DNA from: an uncultured Clostridium sp.
Lineage (GTDB): Bacteria > Bacillota > Clostridia > Clostridiales > Clostridiaceae
Direction of reading: 5' to 3'
Assembly: GCF_934754915.1 (NCBI RefSeq)
Contig: NZ_CAKVKB010000040.1
Span: 1-28,871 of the forward strand
DNA length: 28,871 nucleotides
Part shown: one piece after another, positions 1 to 8,271 of the stretch
Layout: each line of letters opens with the position of its first letter
How positions within the stretch are numbered: position 1 is the stretch's first letter
The notes under the pieces: model-generated
Database searches by the model: none
Told to the model about the DNA's origin: nothing
The model's input: the letters and a program-made list of their open reading frames with translations, nothing else
Made by a program: the position numbers and the translations under genes

Positions 1-58
1 AACTAAAAAATCTAGTTATTTTGTATTTTCAAACTATTTCATAAAAAATACTTGAATT

Positions 59-796
59 TTATATAGTTAGCTCCCCAACATTTTTACCGCTTAAGTTTTT
101 CTGTACAGCCCTCATCCGTACTTTGAAAATTTCTATATCCGAAGGGGAAATCCAATAATTTTTATTACGATTAATCTTTAAAAAAGGTAAATAATGTGGA
201 CGCAATATTCTTTCAAAATTAGTTTTTGTTACACTATTTATTTCAGCTCTTGTTAATATATTTTCTTTTTCCATCCAATCGAAAAAATCAATTAAAATAT
301 CTGACCCACTCAACCTTTTATTATATCGTGCCTTTTGTAAAGAATCCCATTTAGATAAGCCTTTCCCTTTCTGTTCTCCTTTATGTCGTATTTCAATCCA
401 ATGTTGCATTTCCTTTTCATTTTTAAAAACTGCGACATCAATATTGAAATCAACTATGTTGTTATTGGATATTTTTTTAAATTTACTAAATAATGAATGA
501 TTAATATCTTGCAAAATACTTGGATTATTGAGTAATTTCAAAGCAGTTACTCTTCTATTACCTTCACCGACAACATATAATCCATCATATAAGTCTGAAG
601 GATAGACACCAATTATTTCTAATGGATTTAACCCATGTTCTGCAATATCTGAAGCCAACACACACAATTTGTCTTTCTGATTACCAATCATTTTTAACAT
701 AGCCTCATATTCTTCAAATGAAGCATCCAACCTTGGATTATTATTTGACAATAATAATGAATTAATCGATACCTTTTTCATTTCATAATCTTGCAT
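59..796 (-). CDS. ParB/Srx-like N-terminal domain protein
   Basis: The 245-aa product starts at an ATG eight bases after GAGAGG. Residues 6-90 look like a ParB/sulfiredoxin-like fold: a KKVSINSLLLSNNNPRLD opening followed by the signature GEGNRRVTALKLLN at about 77-90, the nucleotide-binding box of the ParB family (known for CTP binding in ParB, ATP in Srx-like members). The rest, about 100-245, is charged and helical with no clear second domain. There is no partner ParA next to it, so a chromosome-partition role is unlikely; similar orphan proteins occur in mobile and defence regions. The protein is shorter than many relatives and stops near the window edge, so C-terminal truncation is possible. 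Domain call is fairly firm, role unknown. Confidence 0.7.
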   Translation of the reverse strand: MQDYEMKKVSINSLLLSNNNPRLDASFEEYEAMLKMIGNQKDKLCVLASDIAEHGLNPLEIIGVYPSDLYDGLYVVGEGNRRVTALKLLNNPSILQDINHSLFSKFKKISNNNIVDFNIDVAVFKNEKEMQHWIEIRHKGEQKGKGLSKWDSLQKARYNKRLSGSDILIDFFDWMEKENILTRAEINSVTKTNFERILRPHYLPFLKINRNKNYWISPSDIEIFKVRMRAVQKNLSGKNVGELTI

Positions 797-1101
797 ATCT
801 ACTACCTCTCAAAATTATATCTCATTTTATTTATACTATGAAACTATATACATTATTTAAATTAAGAAACAATCAATTTTATATAAGCAAAAGTAAAATA
901 ACCCGTATTTAACAGGAGATATAATAAACCCCTTTATAAATAAGAGTACTGTCGAAAACTCTCGAAGCTGATAAACAGTGCTCTTTTTTATTAGCTTCTT
1001 TTTTATTTCCCTCCACTTTTTTGCCTTTTTTTCTTGACTTTTTCTCACTTTTTTCGGCTCGCTCCGCTCGTATTCTAAAAAGGTGAAGGGAGGTCAGCTC
1101 T
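797..1101. other. Intergenic stretch and left end of a dead insertion sequence
   Basis: These 305 bases hold the leader of the ParB-like gene on the minus strand and, from about position 943, the left end of the insertion sequence. Inside are the left terminal repeat, a hairpin ending in a T run (943-984), a pyrimidine-rich stretch (about 985-1050) and the transposase ribosome binding site GGGAGG at about 1089-1094. I see no credible gene; the minus-strand reading frames here are lysine-rich antisense of the T-rich tract. Confidence 0.6.
943..984 (+). terminator. Hairpin with T run at the left IS end
   Basis: AGAGTACTGT (943-952) pairs with ACAGTGCTCT (975-984) with one G-T pair, followed by TTTTTTA. 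It overlaps the left terminal repeat. Many insertion sequences carry such a structure to block incoming transcription; that role is inferred. Confidence 0.5.
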
Positions 1102-2448
1102 ATGCTTAACCATATTTCTACTATTTGGGAGTATCGCGATTTCTTGGCTATACACAAGTCTCATCTTGATGTTTCCCAGTTAAAACTTCTTAAATCTAAA
1201 TATCGTCCTGCTTTAGCTAAATTGCGCAAACTTGATATTTCTCTTGCTTCCAATATCTTGTTTCCTCTTTATTCTCATACAGGCAGACCTGCTATTGATC
1301 CTGCTGTTTTAGTTCGTTCTTTCGTCTTGATGAATCATCTTAAGTATTCTTCTATCAAACTTTGGTGTGATGATCTTGTCAATGATTCTTTGCTTCAATA
1401 TCTCATTGGCTCTTTTAATTGTCCTCAATCTTTCATTACTAAGAAAAAATTTAAAAATAAGCCTGTCAAAGGTGACACTTCTTCTATTTGTGATAAATAC
1501 AGAAACGGTACAGCGTTCGATAGAGACCGCTTGTTATAAACTTTACAATCCCTTTTTAACACTATTGCCGTTATTCCTTCTCTTGATATGGGCCTGATCG
1601 AACCTGCCAATTCGACTCTTTCTGGTGATGGCTCATGCCTTCATATCCACGCTTCCTGATATGGACATAAAATTCAAGATGCTCTTAATCCTGACAATAA
1701 CTATCGTTTCTCTGCACCGGATGCGGATATAGGTTGGGACAGTGATCTTGCTCAGTATTTTTTCGGCTTCACTTTCTACAATATCTCTTTTCACAACCCG
1801 TCTCTACACATTGATCTGCCTGTTTTTATCGCTTTGGAGAAAGCATCTCGAAATGATGCTTTGACCCGTGTTTCGGCTACGGATCAGATACTGGATATCA
1901 ACCCGGATCTGAAACCTAAATACATGTGTCTAGACTCCGCTTCTGACAATAACTCAATTTATTAGTTTTTTCAAGAGAAGAATATCATTTCTTTGATTGA
2001 TCATAATAAACGAGGAAAATCGATGGAATCTAAAACCGGTGAATCTATCAATTCGGATGGTATACCCGTCTGCAGTTGCAATCACACCATGACTTATGAT
2101 GGATATGACCATACTCGTTACAGAAAGAAATACCGCTGTCCTTTGCAAACTGACCTTATTGATTCCTGTCCTTTTGCACAAACATGCTCTACTTCTGACT
2201 ATGGAAGAGTTGTTTATGTTAAGGACAAAGATAATGAGCCTAGATTTAAAGGGCCTATTTCCTATGGTTCACCTAAATGGAAATCTATATACAAAGATCG
2301 TACCTGCAATGAAAAAATCAACAATGCAGTATTAAATACTTACGGCTTACACAAGATGCATTTACGCAATGGAGCAAAGAATGGATTCTTCACTATCATT
2401 GCATGAATCAACCTACACCTTGATGCGTCGTTGAAAGCAAAAATTTAA
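1102..2448 (+). pseudogene. Transposase pseudogene (DUF772 type) with four nonsense codons
   Basis: Read in one frame from the ATG at 1102 (GGGAGG about nine bases upstream) to TAA at 2446, this encodes about 448 residues broken by TAA at 1537, TGA at 1657, TAG at 1963 and TGA at 2404. No frameshift is needed. The N-terminal part has GRPAIDPAVLVRSFVLMNHL, typical of the transposase DUF772 domain; the middle has GWDSDLAQYFFGF and the later part SLIDHNKRGK and a Cys-rich PVCSC/CPLQTD/CPFAQTC stretch, as in IS1182-like transposases. The decay purely by stop codons suggests loss by point mutation rather than disruption by insertion. No active transposase is expected. Confidence 0.8.
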
Positions 2449-2463
2449 AAATTGAAATTTTTA

Positions 2464-2489
2464 AAAAATAGTGATTTTTCACTATTTTT
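2464..2489. terminator. Perfect 11-bp hairpin, likely bidirectional terminator
   Basis: AAAAATAGTGA (2464-2474) pairs perfectly with TCACTATTTTT (2479-2489) around a four-base TTTT loop. The A run and T run flank a short GC-containing core, which fits a terminator working in both directions. It lies 15 bases after the end of the transposase frame. Confidence 0.65.
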
Positions 2490-2510
2490 AGTGCACATTG
2501 TTTTCTATTC

Positions 2511-2528
2511 ATAGCTTTATAAAGCTAT
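2511..2528. repeat. 18-bp perfect palindrome
   Basis: ATAGCTTTATAAAGCTAT reads the same on both strands. It lies just inside the right end of the dead insertion sequence. It could be a protein-binding site or chance in AT-rich DNA; no function can be assigned. Confidence 0.4.
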
Positions 2529-2706
2529 CATTTATCTATTACCAAGACTTTTCTTTTATTTACTTCCTACTTTTCGACTCTACTCTACTAATTATACTAT
2601 GATTCATCTGTTACATTGTATAATGATGTATGACTCTATTTTCTTACCAAGTCAACTTTTTAAAAATAATGTCAAAACTACACCAATAGATATAATTTGT
2701 GATTAT

Positions 2707-4788
2707 TTATAAAATGTTCAGCAAATACTCTTTCATTTTTTCTTTTGGAACATAATTTAATTTGCTCCTACATGCATAACATTCTTGTTTAATCATCTTA
2801 ACATAATCATCTATTTCTTGGTTACTATTGATAAATGCACCTTTTACAATCTCTTTCACTTCATCCTGATTTTCACAAGGTGTTTCATACATTTTAACTA
2901 GCAAATATGCACCAAAAGCAGATTGATATAAGCAACCTTTTTCATGTACATACTTCAAAATAGATTTAATACATATATTTGTTAAAAAAAGAGTTCTAAG
3001 TGTTATTGTTAAATTTTTTGGAATAGGATATAAATTGGAAAAAGATTCATAGCGCATAGATTCTATCCAATTATATACATTTTCATTTTCCATTAATTCA
3101 TCATGTTCAGCCAATTTGTTAAATATTTCTATTTGAACATCAATCTCTAAATTTTTAATCCATGGTAATACCAAACTATTTTGATTGGTAACACAAGTTT
3201 TTATAATCCAAATATAAAATACATCAAATATCTTTTCATTATTCACTTTATTATATAACTCGTCACTAACATTCGAATTAATATACTCAACTAATTTAAA
3301 ATACATTTCCTTTGTAAATTTATGCCCAATATTTGATTTTCTCATCTGTTCTATAATTTCTGTAGCATTATTTTGCAAACTAATATGTCTTTCCCATAGG
3401 TTTTCCAATAATTTTACATTAATAAATTTCCAATTTGTAAGTTTATTAATTGAGTAATATGAAATTATATAAATAAATAGGTAAGTACAATTCTTTTCAC
3501 TAAGTTGATTTACTATTTTTTTTGCATCAAATTTAGTAAGAGAAATAAAGTTTTCACCTATCCGCTGAATATAAATTTCATTGAAAAATTCATTCTCAAT
3601 TACTGAACCAAATATATCGAAAAATTCGTTATATTCATTCTTTTCTAAATATATACCATCAATTTCAATTATAAGTAATTCACTGATGCATTCTCTACAG
3701 AATTGCACATAATAATTTTCAGTTTCGATTTCATATAAACTCTTTTTATATAGTTCGTTAATAAAATCTTGTTTTATTTGATTAGGTATTGTTTGATACA
3801 TTTTTTTTGAAAATTTTATCCATTCAACTATATCAAAAAACTTATTTTTTTCCACATTCATAGGTAAATCATCATGCATTGTATATCTGATGTGAATATA
3901 TCCCTCCTGTTTAATACGCATAAGATTCAATCTAATTAAATCCAAATAAAATTCAATAATTATATTTGAATTTTGTTCATCTAAATTAAAATATTTTTCA
4001 TTTATAATGTTTTTTAAAATAAAAAGTTCTTGATCTAAATTATATACCCATGCAATTTGATTTTTTGATATAATTCCGCCATTTTCAATATCATTAATCT
4101 CATTACTTTTTTTTTGAATATAATAATTAAAAATCAATTTAATTAAGCTATTATAGTGACGTTGCAGATCAATATTATTATCTTCTTGAATTCCACCACG
4201 CAATTGCCTAAGATGTAATTCAAGTAAATCAACATCCATTCCATTTTTTTGTTCCTCTTTTATATTTTTCAAAAGCCTTACATTAATATCATTTATTATA
4301 TTATTCATCCTCTCTTTATTATTATTCATTTTAAAAATTAATGTACATTTTGCACATTCCATAAAAATTTTGAAAAATAATATAAAATAAAAAATAGCAA
4401 AACAATACCAAATGAAATTTAAAATTTTTATTATAGAAATGCCAATTACATTTTCATATATTAACAAAAACGGTTTATAAAAAATATGTAAAACAATACA
4501 AACTTTAAATATTTTACTAGAGATAATTCTATTAAAGAACCCTAAATATTTATATATATAATAGTCAATAACTTTAATTCCCAAATACCTATCTATAGAA
4601 TTTTCATTAAATTTATATGAAGCTAAAAATTGATAGAAGGCTAATATAACTCCATATACGGTTACTTCGCCTATTATTATTGTAAAAAACGTTCCCTTAT
4701 CAATATTCAAATTGTTACTAATTATATATTTATAAATAATAGCCAAATAATCCTTTATAAGATTAAATGCTAATATTATTCGTTCCAT
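2707..4788 (-). CDS. Large membrane-anchored protein of unknown function
   Basis: I chose the ATG at 4788 because GGAGGGG sits six bases upstream (start MERIILAF), giving 693 aa; an in-frame start 16 codons further up at 4836 has no such site. The N-terminal ~145 residues hold about three hydrophobic segments (about 32-53, 92-113 and 118-143 from the chosen start). The remaining ~545 residues are hydrophilic, rich in Asn, Glu, Lys and Ile, and probably cytoplasmic. Two cysteines near the C-terminus (CYAC) stand out, but no catalytic motif, P-loop or nuclease signature was recognised. The gene is monocistronic between the dead IS and the truncated epimerase copy. Large membrane-anchored unknowns in accessory islands are often defence or stress genes, but nothing in the sequence proves it. 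Confidence 0.75.
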   Translation of the reverse strand: MERIILAFNLIKDYLAIIYKYIISNNLNIDKGTFFTIIIGEVTVYGVILAFYQFLASYKFNENSIDRYLGIKVIDYYIYKYLGFFNRIISSKIFKVCIVLHIFYKPFLLIYENVIGISIIKILNFIWYCFAIFYFILFFKIFMECAKCTLIFKMNNNKERMNNIINDINVRLLKNIKEEQKNGMDVDLLELHLRQLRGGIQEDNNIDLQRHYNSLIKLIFNYYIQKKSNEINDIENGGIISKNQIAWVYNLDQELFILKNIINEKYFNLDEQNSNIIIEFYLDLIRLNLMRIKQEGYIHIRYTMHDDLPMNVEKNKFFDIVEWIKFSKKMYQTIPNQIKQDFINELYKKSLYEIETENYYVQFCRECISELLIIEIDGIYLEKNEYNEFFDIFGSVIENEFFNEIYIQRIGENFISLTKFDAKKIVNQLSEKNCTYLFIYIISYYSINKLTNWKFINVKLLENLWERHISLQNNATEIIEQMRKSNIGHKFTKEMYFKLVEYINSNVSDELYNKVNNEKIFDVFYIWIIKTCVTNQNSLVLPWIKNLEIDVQIEIFNKLAEHDELMENENVYNWIESMRYESFSNLYPIPKNLTITLRTLFLTNICIKSILKYVHEKGCLYQSAFGAYLLVKMYETPCENQDEVKEIVKGAFINSNQEIDDYVKMIKQECYACRSKLNYVPKEKMKEYLLNIL

Positions 4789-4958
4789 ATACCCCTCCAA
4801 AAAACTACTAAATTGTTTAATACATATTTTTAACAAAGCCTTGCTGTTTTAATCACATTTATACAAAATGAACTTTTTTGAGCATCCATTCCCACTTACA
4901 CAAAAATTCGTTCATTACGAGTATCTTAATTTACAAATTAAAAATAAAATTCATTTCA

Positions 4959-5009
4959 TTTTTATTGAATATAAACTGATCCATTCGACCAATTTACATT
5001 CAATAAAAA
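4959..5009. repeat. 17-bp inverted repeat downstream of the truncated epimerase
   Basis: Arms 4959-4975 and 4993-5009 (TTTTTATTGAATATAAA against TTTACATTCAATAAAAA) pair over 17 positions with one G-T pair, enclosing a 17-base loop. It ends six bases before the epimerase stop codon. The 3' arm is not followed by a T tract on either strand, so it is not a standard terminator; it may be a recombination boundary or an RNA-end stabiliser. Confidence 0.6.
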
Positions 5010-5015
5010 GAAGAA

Positions 5016-5882
5016 CTAGTCTTCTTTCATATAAAATTCTCTATACCACTCAGCAAATTTTCTTAAACCTTCTCTTAATGGAGTATGAGGTTTAAATCCA
5101 AAATCTCTTTCTAAAGCGCTCGTATCCGCATATGTAACTGGTACATCCCCTGGTTGCATAGCCACTAATTCTTTATGAGCTTCAAAATCATAATCTTCAG
5201 GTAATACACGAGCTCTTACTAATTCTTCGGAAAGAATCTGAACAAAGTCTAATAAATTTTCTGGATTACTATTACCAATATTATAAATAGCATATGGTGG
5301 AATAGGAAGGCCATCTTCACCATTCTTCTTTTCTGGTGCTTTATTCATAACTCGAATAACACCTTCTACAATATCATCTACATATGTGAAGTCACGTTTA
5401 CAATTACCATAATTAAAAATCTTAATCGTATCTCCATTCACTAGTTTATTTGTAAATCCAAAATAAGCCATGTCTGGACGTCCAGCAGGACCATATACAG
5501 TAAAGAATCTTAGTCCAGTACTAGGAATATTGTATAGCTTAGAATATGCATGAGCCATTAACTCATTACTCTTCTTAGTAGCTGCATATAAACTAACAGG
5601 GTTATCTACCTTATCATCCGTACTATAAGGAACCTTTTTATTCGATCCATATACACTACTACTAGAAGCATATACTAAGTGTTCTACAGGATAATTTCTA
5701 CAAGCCTCTAAAATGTTATAGAATCCTAACATATTACTTTCAATATATGCATCTGGATTCGTAATCGAATAACGAACACCAGCCTGAGCGCCCAAGTTAA
5801 CTACAATACCAGGACGATACTGACTAAAGATTGAATCAATCAATTCCTTATCAGCCAAGTTTCCCTTAATAAACGTATAATT
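5016..5882 (-). pseudogene. 5'-truncated duplicate of UDP-glucuronate 4-epimerase
   Basis: The encoded residues are identical to residues 58-345 of the complete epimerase at 12644-13681, but everything upstream is missing, including the GxxGxxG Rossmann motif needed for NAD binding. The Tyr-x3-Lys active-site pair (YAATK) is still present. The frame can be opened from a TTG at 5858, but there is no ribosome binding site and the product would lack the cofactor site, so I treat it as a non-functional fragment. At 5882/5883 it is fused to the decayed tail of the SIR2-like gene. The near-perfect identity to the complete copy means a recent duplication or ongoing gene conversion. Confidence 0.85.
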
Positions 5883-6807
5883 TGAAAAAATCCTTTAATT
5901 TTTTCCTCAATTGTAGTATCTTCATTAATATAAATATCCTTCAAATCAAACCAATCATTCTTTCTTTTTCTTCCAACGTCAGTTCCTTTAACTTTTTAAA
6001 AAAATATAGTTATTCTTTCTTTCGCATTTTTTCTGGATACATAGTTACTAAATCAATAACGATAATATTTTTATCAAAAAGCATCTTTTGTCTTGCCTCA
6101 TTAACAGGCTCTACTGATACCATATAAAGCTTTTGAGGACTGCTTCTACCTAAATCCAATCCAATTTAAAAAATTCGGATTCTCACAAGAAAAACCAATC
6201 ATACAGAATATATTTTCTTATAAAGTTTGTTGAACCGTATTTACCATTGCAGCAAATCTTTTAGGATACGTTCTATATCCTCTTCCGTTATAATAAAAGG
6301 TCTTTGAATAAAAGGTCTTTGAGACGGAAAAGAACCATGAAACTTAATTATTCTTGGAGCATCATTACTATTTGCCAAATCTTCCTGATTTAAAACTACA
6401 TTATACCTTCTATCTGTCACCATATCAGCGATACGCTCTAACAAAGTATCATAATTCGTAGTAAAAACATCCCTCTAAGATAAATTCAATAAATCCTTAT
6501 GCAAATTAGAAGGACTATAATCTTTATCTGGAATTGAGTCTTTTAAAATAGTGTCTAACTTGGTTCTACCAAAACTAATCTCGACTTCTTGCGCCAACAA
6601 AGTAGAACTATAATAAAATTTTTAAGATTCATCGTCCTTTATATCTTTATATATCAAATTATAAAATTCATCCGATAATTCATTCCAATTTTTAAAATAT
6701 TTATGAGATGAAGTAGTTTTAACAGCATTTTTAGAAAAGCCTGCACCAATCATTGCAACTGCATGATTATTGTTCAAAGCATCTGCAATTTCTTTAATAT
6801 AATCCAT
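5883..6807 (-). pseudogene. Decayed SIR2-like domain gene
   Basis: The start is an ATG at 6807 with GGGAGAG four bases upstream, 31 bases after the stop of the two-TM gene, so the pair formed an operon. The first 61 codons give HAVAMIGAGFSKNAV, the nucleotide-binding GAGFS signature of SIR2-like proteins. The frame then hits TAA at 6622-6624 and TAG at 6475-6477, the latter in LLNLS*RDVFTTNYDTLLER where relatives have Trp, suggesting TGG to TAG. Further on are IIKFHGSFPSQRPF, a 15-bp tandem duplication (QRPFI twice), a frameshift into YPKRFAAMVNTVQQT, then MIGFSCENPNFLNWIG, another frameshift, and SSPQKLYMVSVEPVNEA. These order exactly as in SIR2-like NADases of phage-defence proteins, which are usually much longer. 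The gene is cut off at the junction with the epimerase duplicate. No active protein is expected. Confidence 0.85.
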
Positions 6808-6838
6808 AAACTCTCCCATTCTATAGATTAAAAACACG

Positions 6839-8170
6839 TTATTCCTGTTTCTTCAAATAATCCAAAATAATATTTTCTGCTTTACCAAATCCCATTTTAT
6901 GAATATAAAAAACTAGTAGTCTCAAATAAGAAGAAGGATGGTATTCTATTCTCATTTTAATATCATTATAGGTTGCTAATATATTTGGAACCTCGTTTAA
7001 TTCAACTGATTCTAATTCCAGTGCTTCATCGATACTTAATAATGGTTGCACTTTATCCATAAAGACTTTAAACGTATAATTCAATCGGACTGTACATAAT
7101 AACGCAAAATTATAACGATCAGATTCGAAATCCAACGATAATATTCTAAATGAATCTGTATCAACAATATCTATATACATTTCATCTGAAAATCGATACT
7201 CTTCCTTAAATGCCCTTTTCAACCAATTTTGCATAAAATCCGGATAAAAATTGTTTCCATCTACAAAATCATCTATATCCAACTGTTCTCCTAAAGTAAA
7301 AGCCCACGTTCCTGGATTATCATTTCGCTTATTACCACTGATTCTTGATTTAATAATTTTATTATCTCTTGTTTCAATCAATAAATGTAAACATAAACTA
7401 TTGGGTAAATACGGTTCTGCATATTTACCAGTTGATACCCCTTTTGCATACTCTTTCATTAAGCCATTCGAATTTGATTCATCGCCATTCTTCTTCCCAA
7501 AAAAATCCCATATATAACTTGTTTGACACCATTTAGTACGGCCTATAGAAAGTAATAACTTCCTATTCTTTTTATCAAAATTCGTTTTTTGATCAGTCAA
7601 CATAAAACGATCAAGATTATTTCCATTTCGTATAACTTTTTGAAATGAATCAGTTTTCACATATTCAAATAAACCTTGATTAGTTGGATAAGATGACTTT
7701 CTATTGTAATAATTTTCCAACTCATTCTCTTTATAAAATGAGTATAAATTATCATTGTAAGACTCTATTAACACATTGGATGATTTCCAACCATAAATAA
7801 TATCATTACAATACAAAACTGTTTTTCCTTCACCCCAAGATAAACAACCATTATTTAAATTATCCTTCAAACTATCACTCGTATAGGCTTTCATCAATAA
7901 AGAAAATTCATTGTTTAAACTTTGTTTTTTATAATAAAACAAAAGTCCTAAATATATAAAGTCAATAATAGCTAATAAAATTAAGATAACTACCATAATA
8001 ATATTTATTAGTCGTTGCATATTAAAAATAGCTTGCCAAATACCAAGTGGATTATTTATACATAAAGATGTATCCTCAGAAATCAAATTTCCAATAAATG
8101 TCAGAATGGCAGAACCCAATGTCGTATTAATTGCCACTATTCTTTTTCTTAAAAATTGAAACAACTTCAT
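6839..8170 (-). CDS. Two-TM protein with degenerate Nudix-like domain
   Basis: 443 aa, ATG at 8170 with AAAAGGA about nine bases upstream. A strong hydrophobic segment at about 53-80 and a weaker one at 11-30 anchor the N-terminus. Residues about 257-365 read like a divergent Nudix fold: the beta strand NSLCLHLLIETRDNKIIKSR, then NPGTWAFTLGEQLD, then after an insert KRAFKEEYRF, which resembles the REUxEExGU half of the Nudix box (R319, E323, E324 kept; first Glu of REU replaced by Ala). It ends 31 bases before the SIR2-like gene, which it probably was translated with. Nudix and SIR2 domains both concern NAD and ADP-ribose derivatives, so a sensor or modulator for the SIR2 effector is a reasonable inference. 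The gene itself looks intact, unlike its partner. I do not know a named system with this pair. Confidence 0.6.
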   Translation of the reverse strand: MKLFQFLRKRIVAINTTLGSAILTFIGNLISEDTSLCINNPLGIWQAIFNMQRLINIIMVVILILLAIIDFIYLGLLFYYKKQSLNNEFSLLMKAYTSDSLKDNLNNGCLSWGEGKTVLYCNDIIYGWKSSNVLIESYNDNLYSFYKENELENYYNRKSSYPTNQGLFEYVKTDSFQKVIRNGNNLDRFMLTDQKTNFDKKNRKLLLSIGRTKWCQTSYIWDFFGKKNGDESNSNGLMKEYAKGVSTGKYAEPYLPNSLCLHLLIETRDNKIIKSRISGNKRNDNPGTWAFTLGEQLDIDDFVDGNNFYPDFMQNWLKRAFKEEYRFSDEMYIDIVDTDSFRILSLDFESDRYNFALLCTVRLNYTFKVFMDKVQPLLSIDEALELESVELNEVPNILATYNDIKMRIEYHPSSYLRLLVFYIHKMGFGKAENIILDYLKKQE

Positions 8171-8271
8171 ATTAATATTCCTTTTCTTCTACACCTATAC
8201 AATAAACTTTAAATAGACACCATTAATATCGAGTATATTTACAAGTCAACAATGTATCTGTTATGCCTACA

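Larger units (their letters stand above)
943..2586 (+). mobile_element. Degenerate insertion sequence, IS1182-like
   Basis: The element is about 1.64 kb. Its proposed ends are imperfect inverted repeats: 943-960 on the plus strand and the reverse complement of 2569-2586 agree at 15 of 18 positions, sharing AGAGTA and GTCGAAAA. Between them lies a transposase reading frame with a DUF772-type N-terminus, as in IS1182/IS5-group transposases. The frame carries four stop codons, so the copy is dead. No convincing target-site duplication was found, so the exact outer boundary may be off by a few bases. Family assignment is by motif memory only. Confidence 0.65.
4959..5882. repeat. Direct repeat copy 1 (924 bp; partner at 12587-13510)
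   Basis: This segment matches 12587-13510 at a constant offset of 7628 bases. By eye the only differences are five substitutions at 4982-4987, in the loop of the inverted repeat at the left end. Identity stops at 5883 on the right and before 4959 on the left. It contains the 3' five-sixths of the epimerase gene plus its downstream hairpin. Confidence 0.9.

Noticed and set aside
857..1157. Lysine-rich minus-strand frames at the left IS end
   Set aside because: They are antisense to the T-rich leader and transposase start, without ribosome sites or family resemblance.
4868..5095. A plus-strand 75-aa frame across the repeat border
   Set aside because: It runs antisense through the epimerase end and hairpin, with no ribosome site.
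5016..5858. A second, functional epimerase gene starting at TTG 5858
   Set aside because: It lacks the NAD-binding N-terminus and a ribosome site; it is an exact 3' copy of the complete gene and is fused to another pseudogene.
6241..6444. A 67-aa independent gene
   Set aside because: It is an internal piece of the SIR2-like pseudogene, in the same frame as the upstream pieces and bounded by a nonsense codon and a frameshift.
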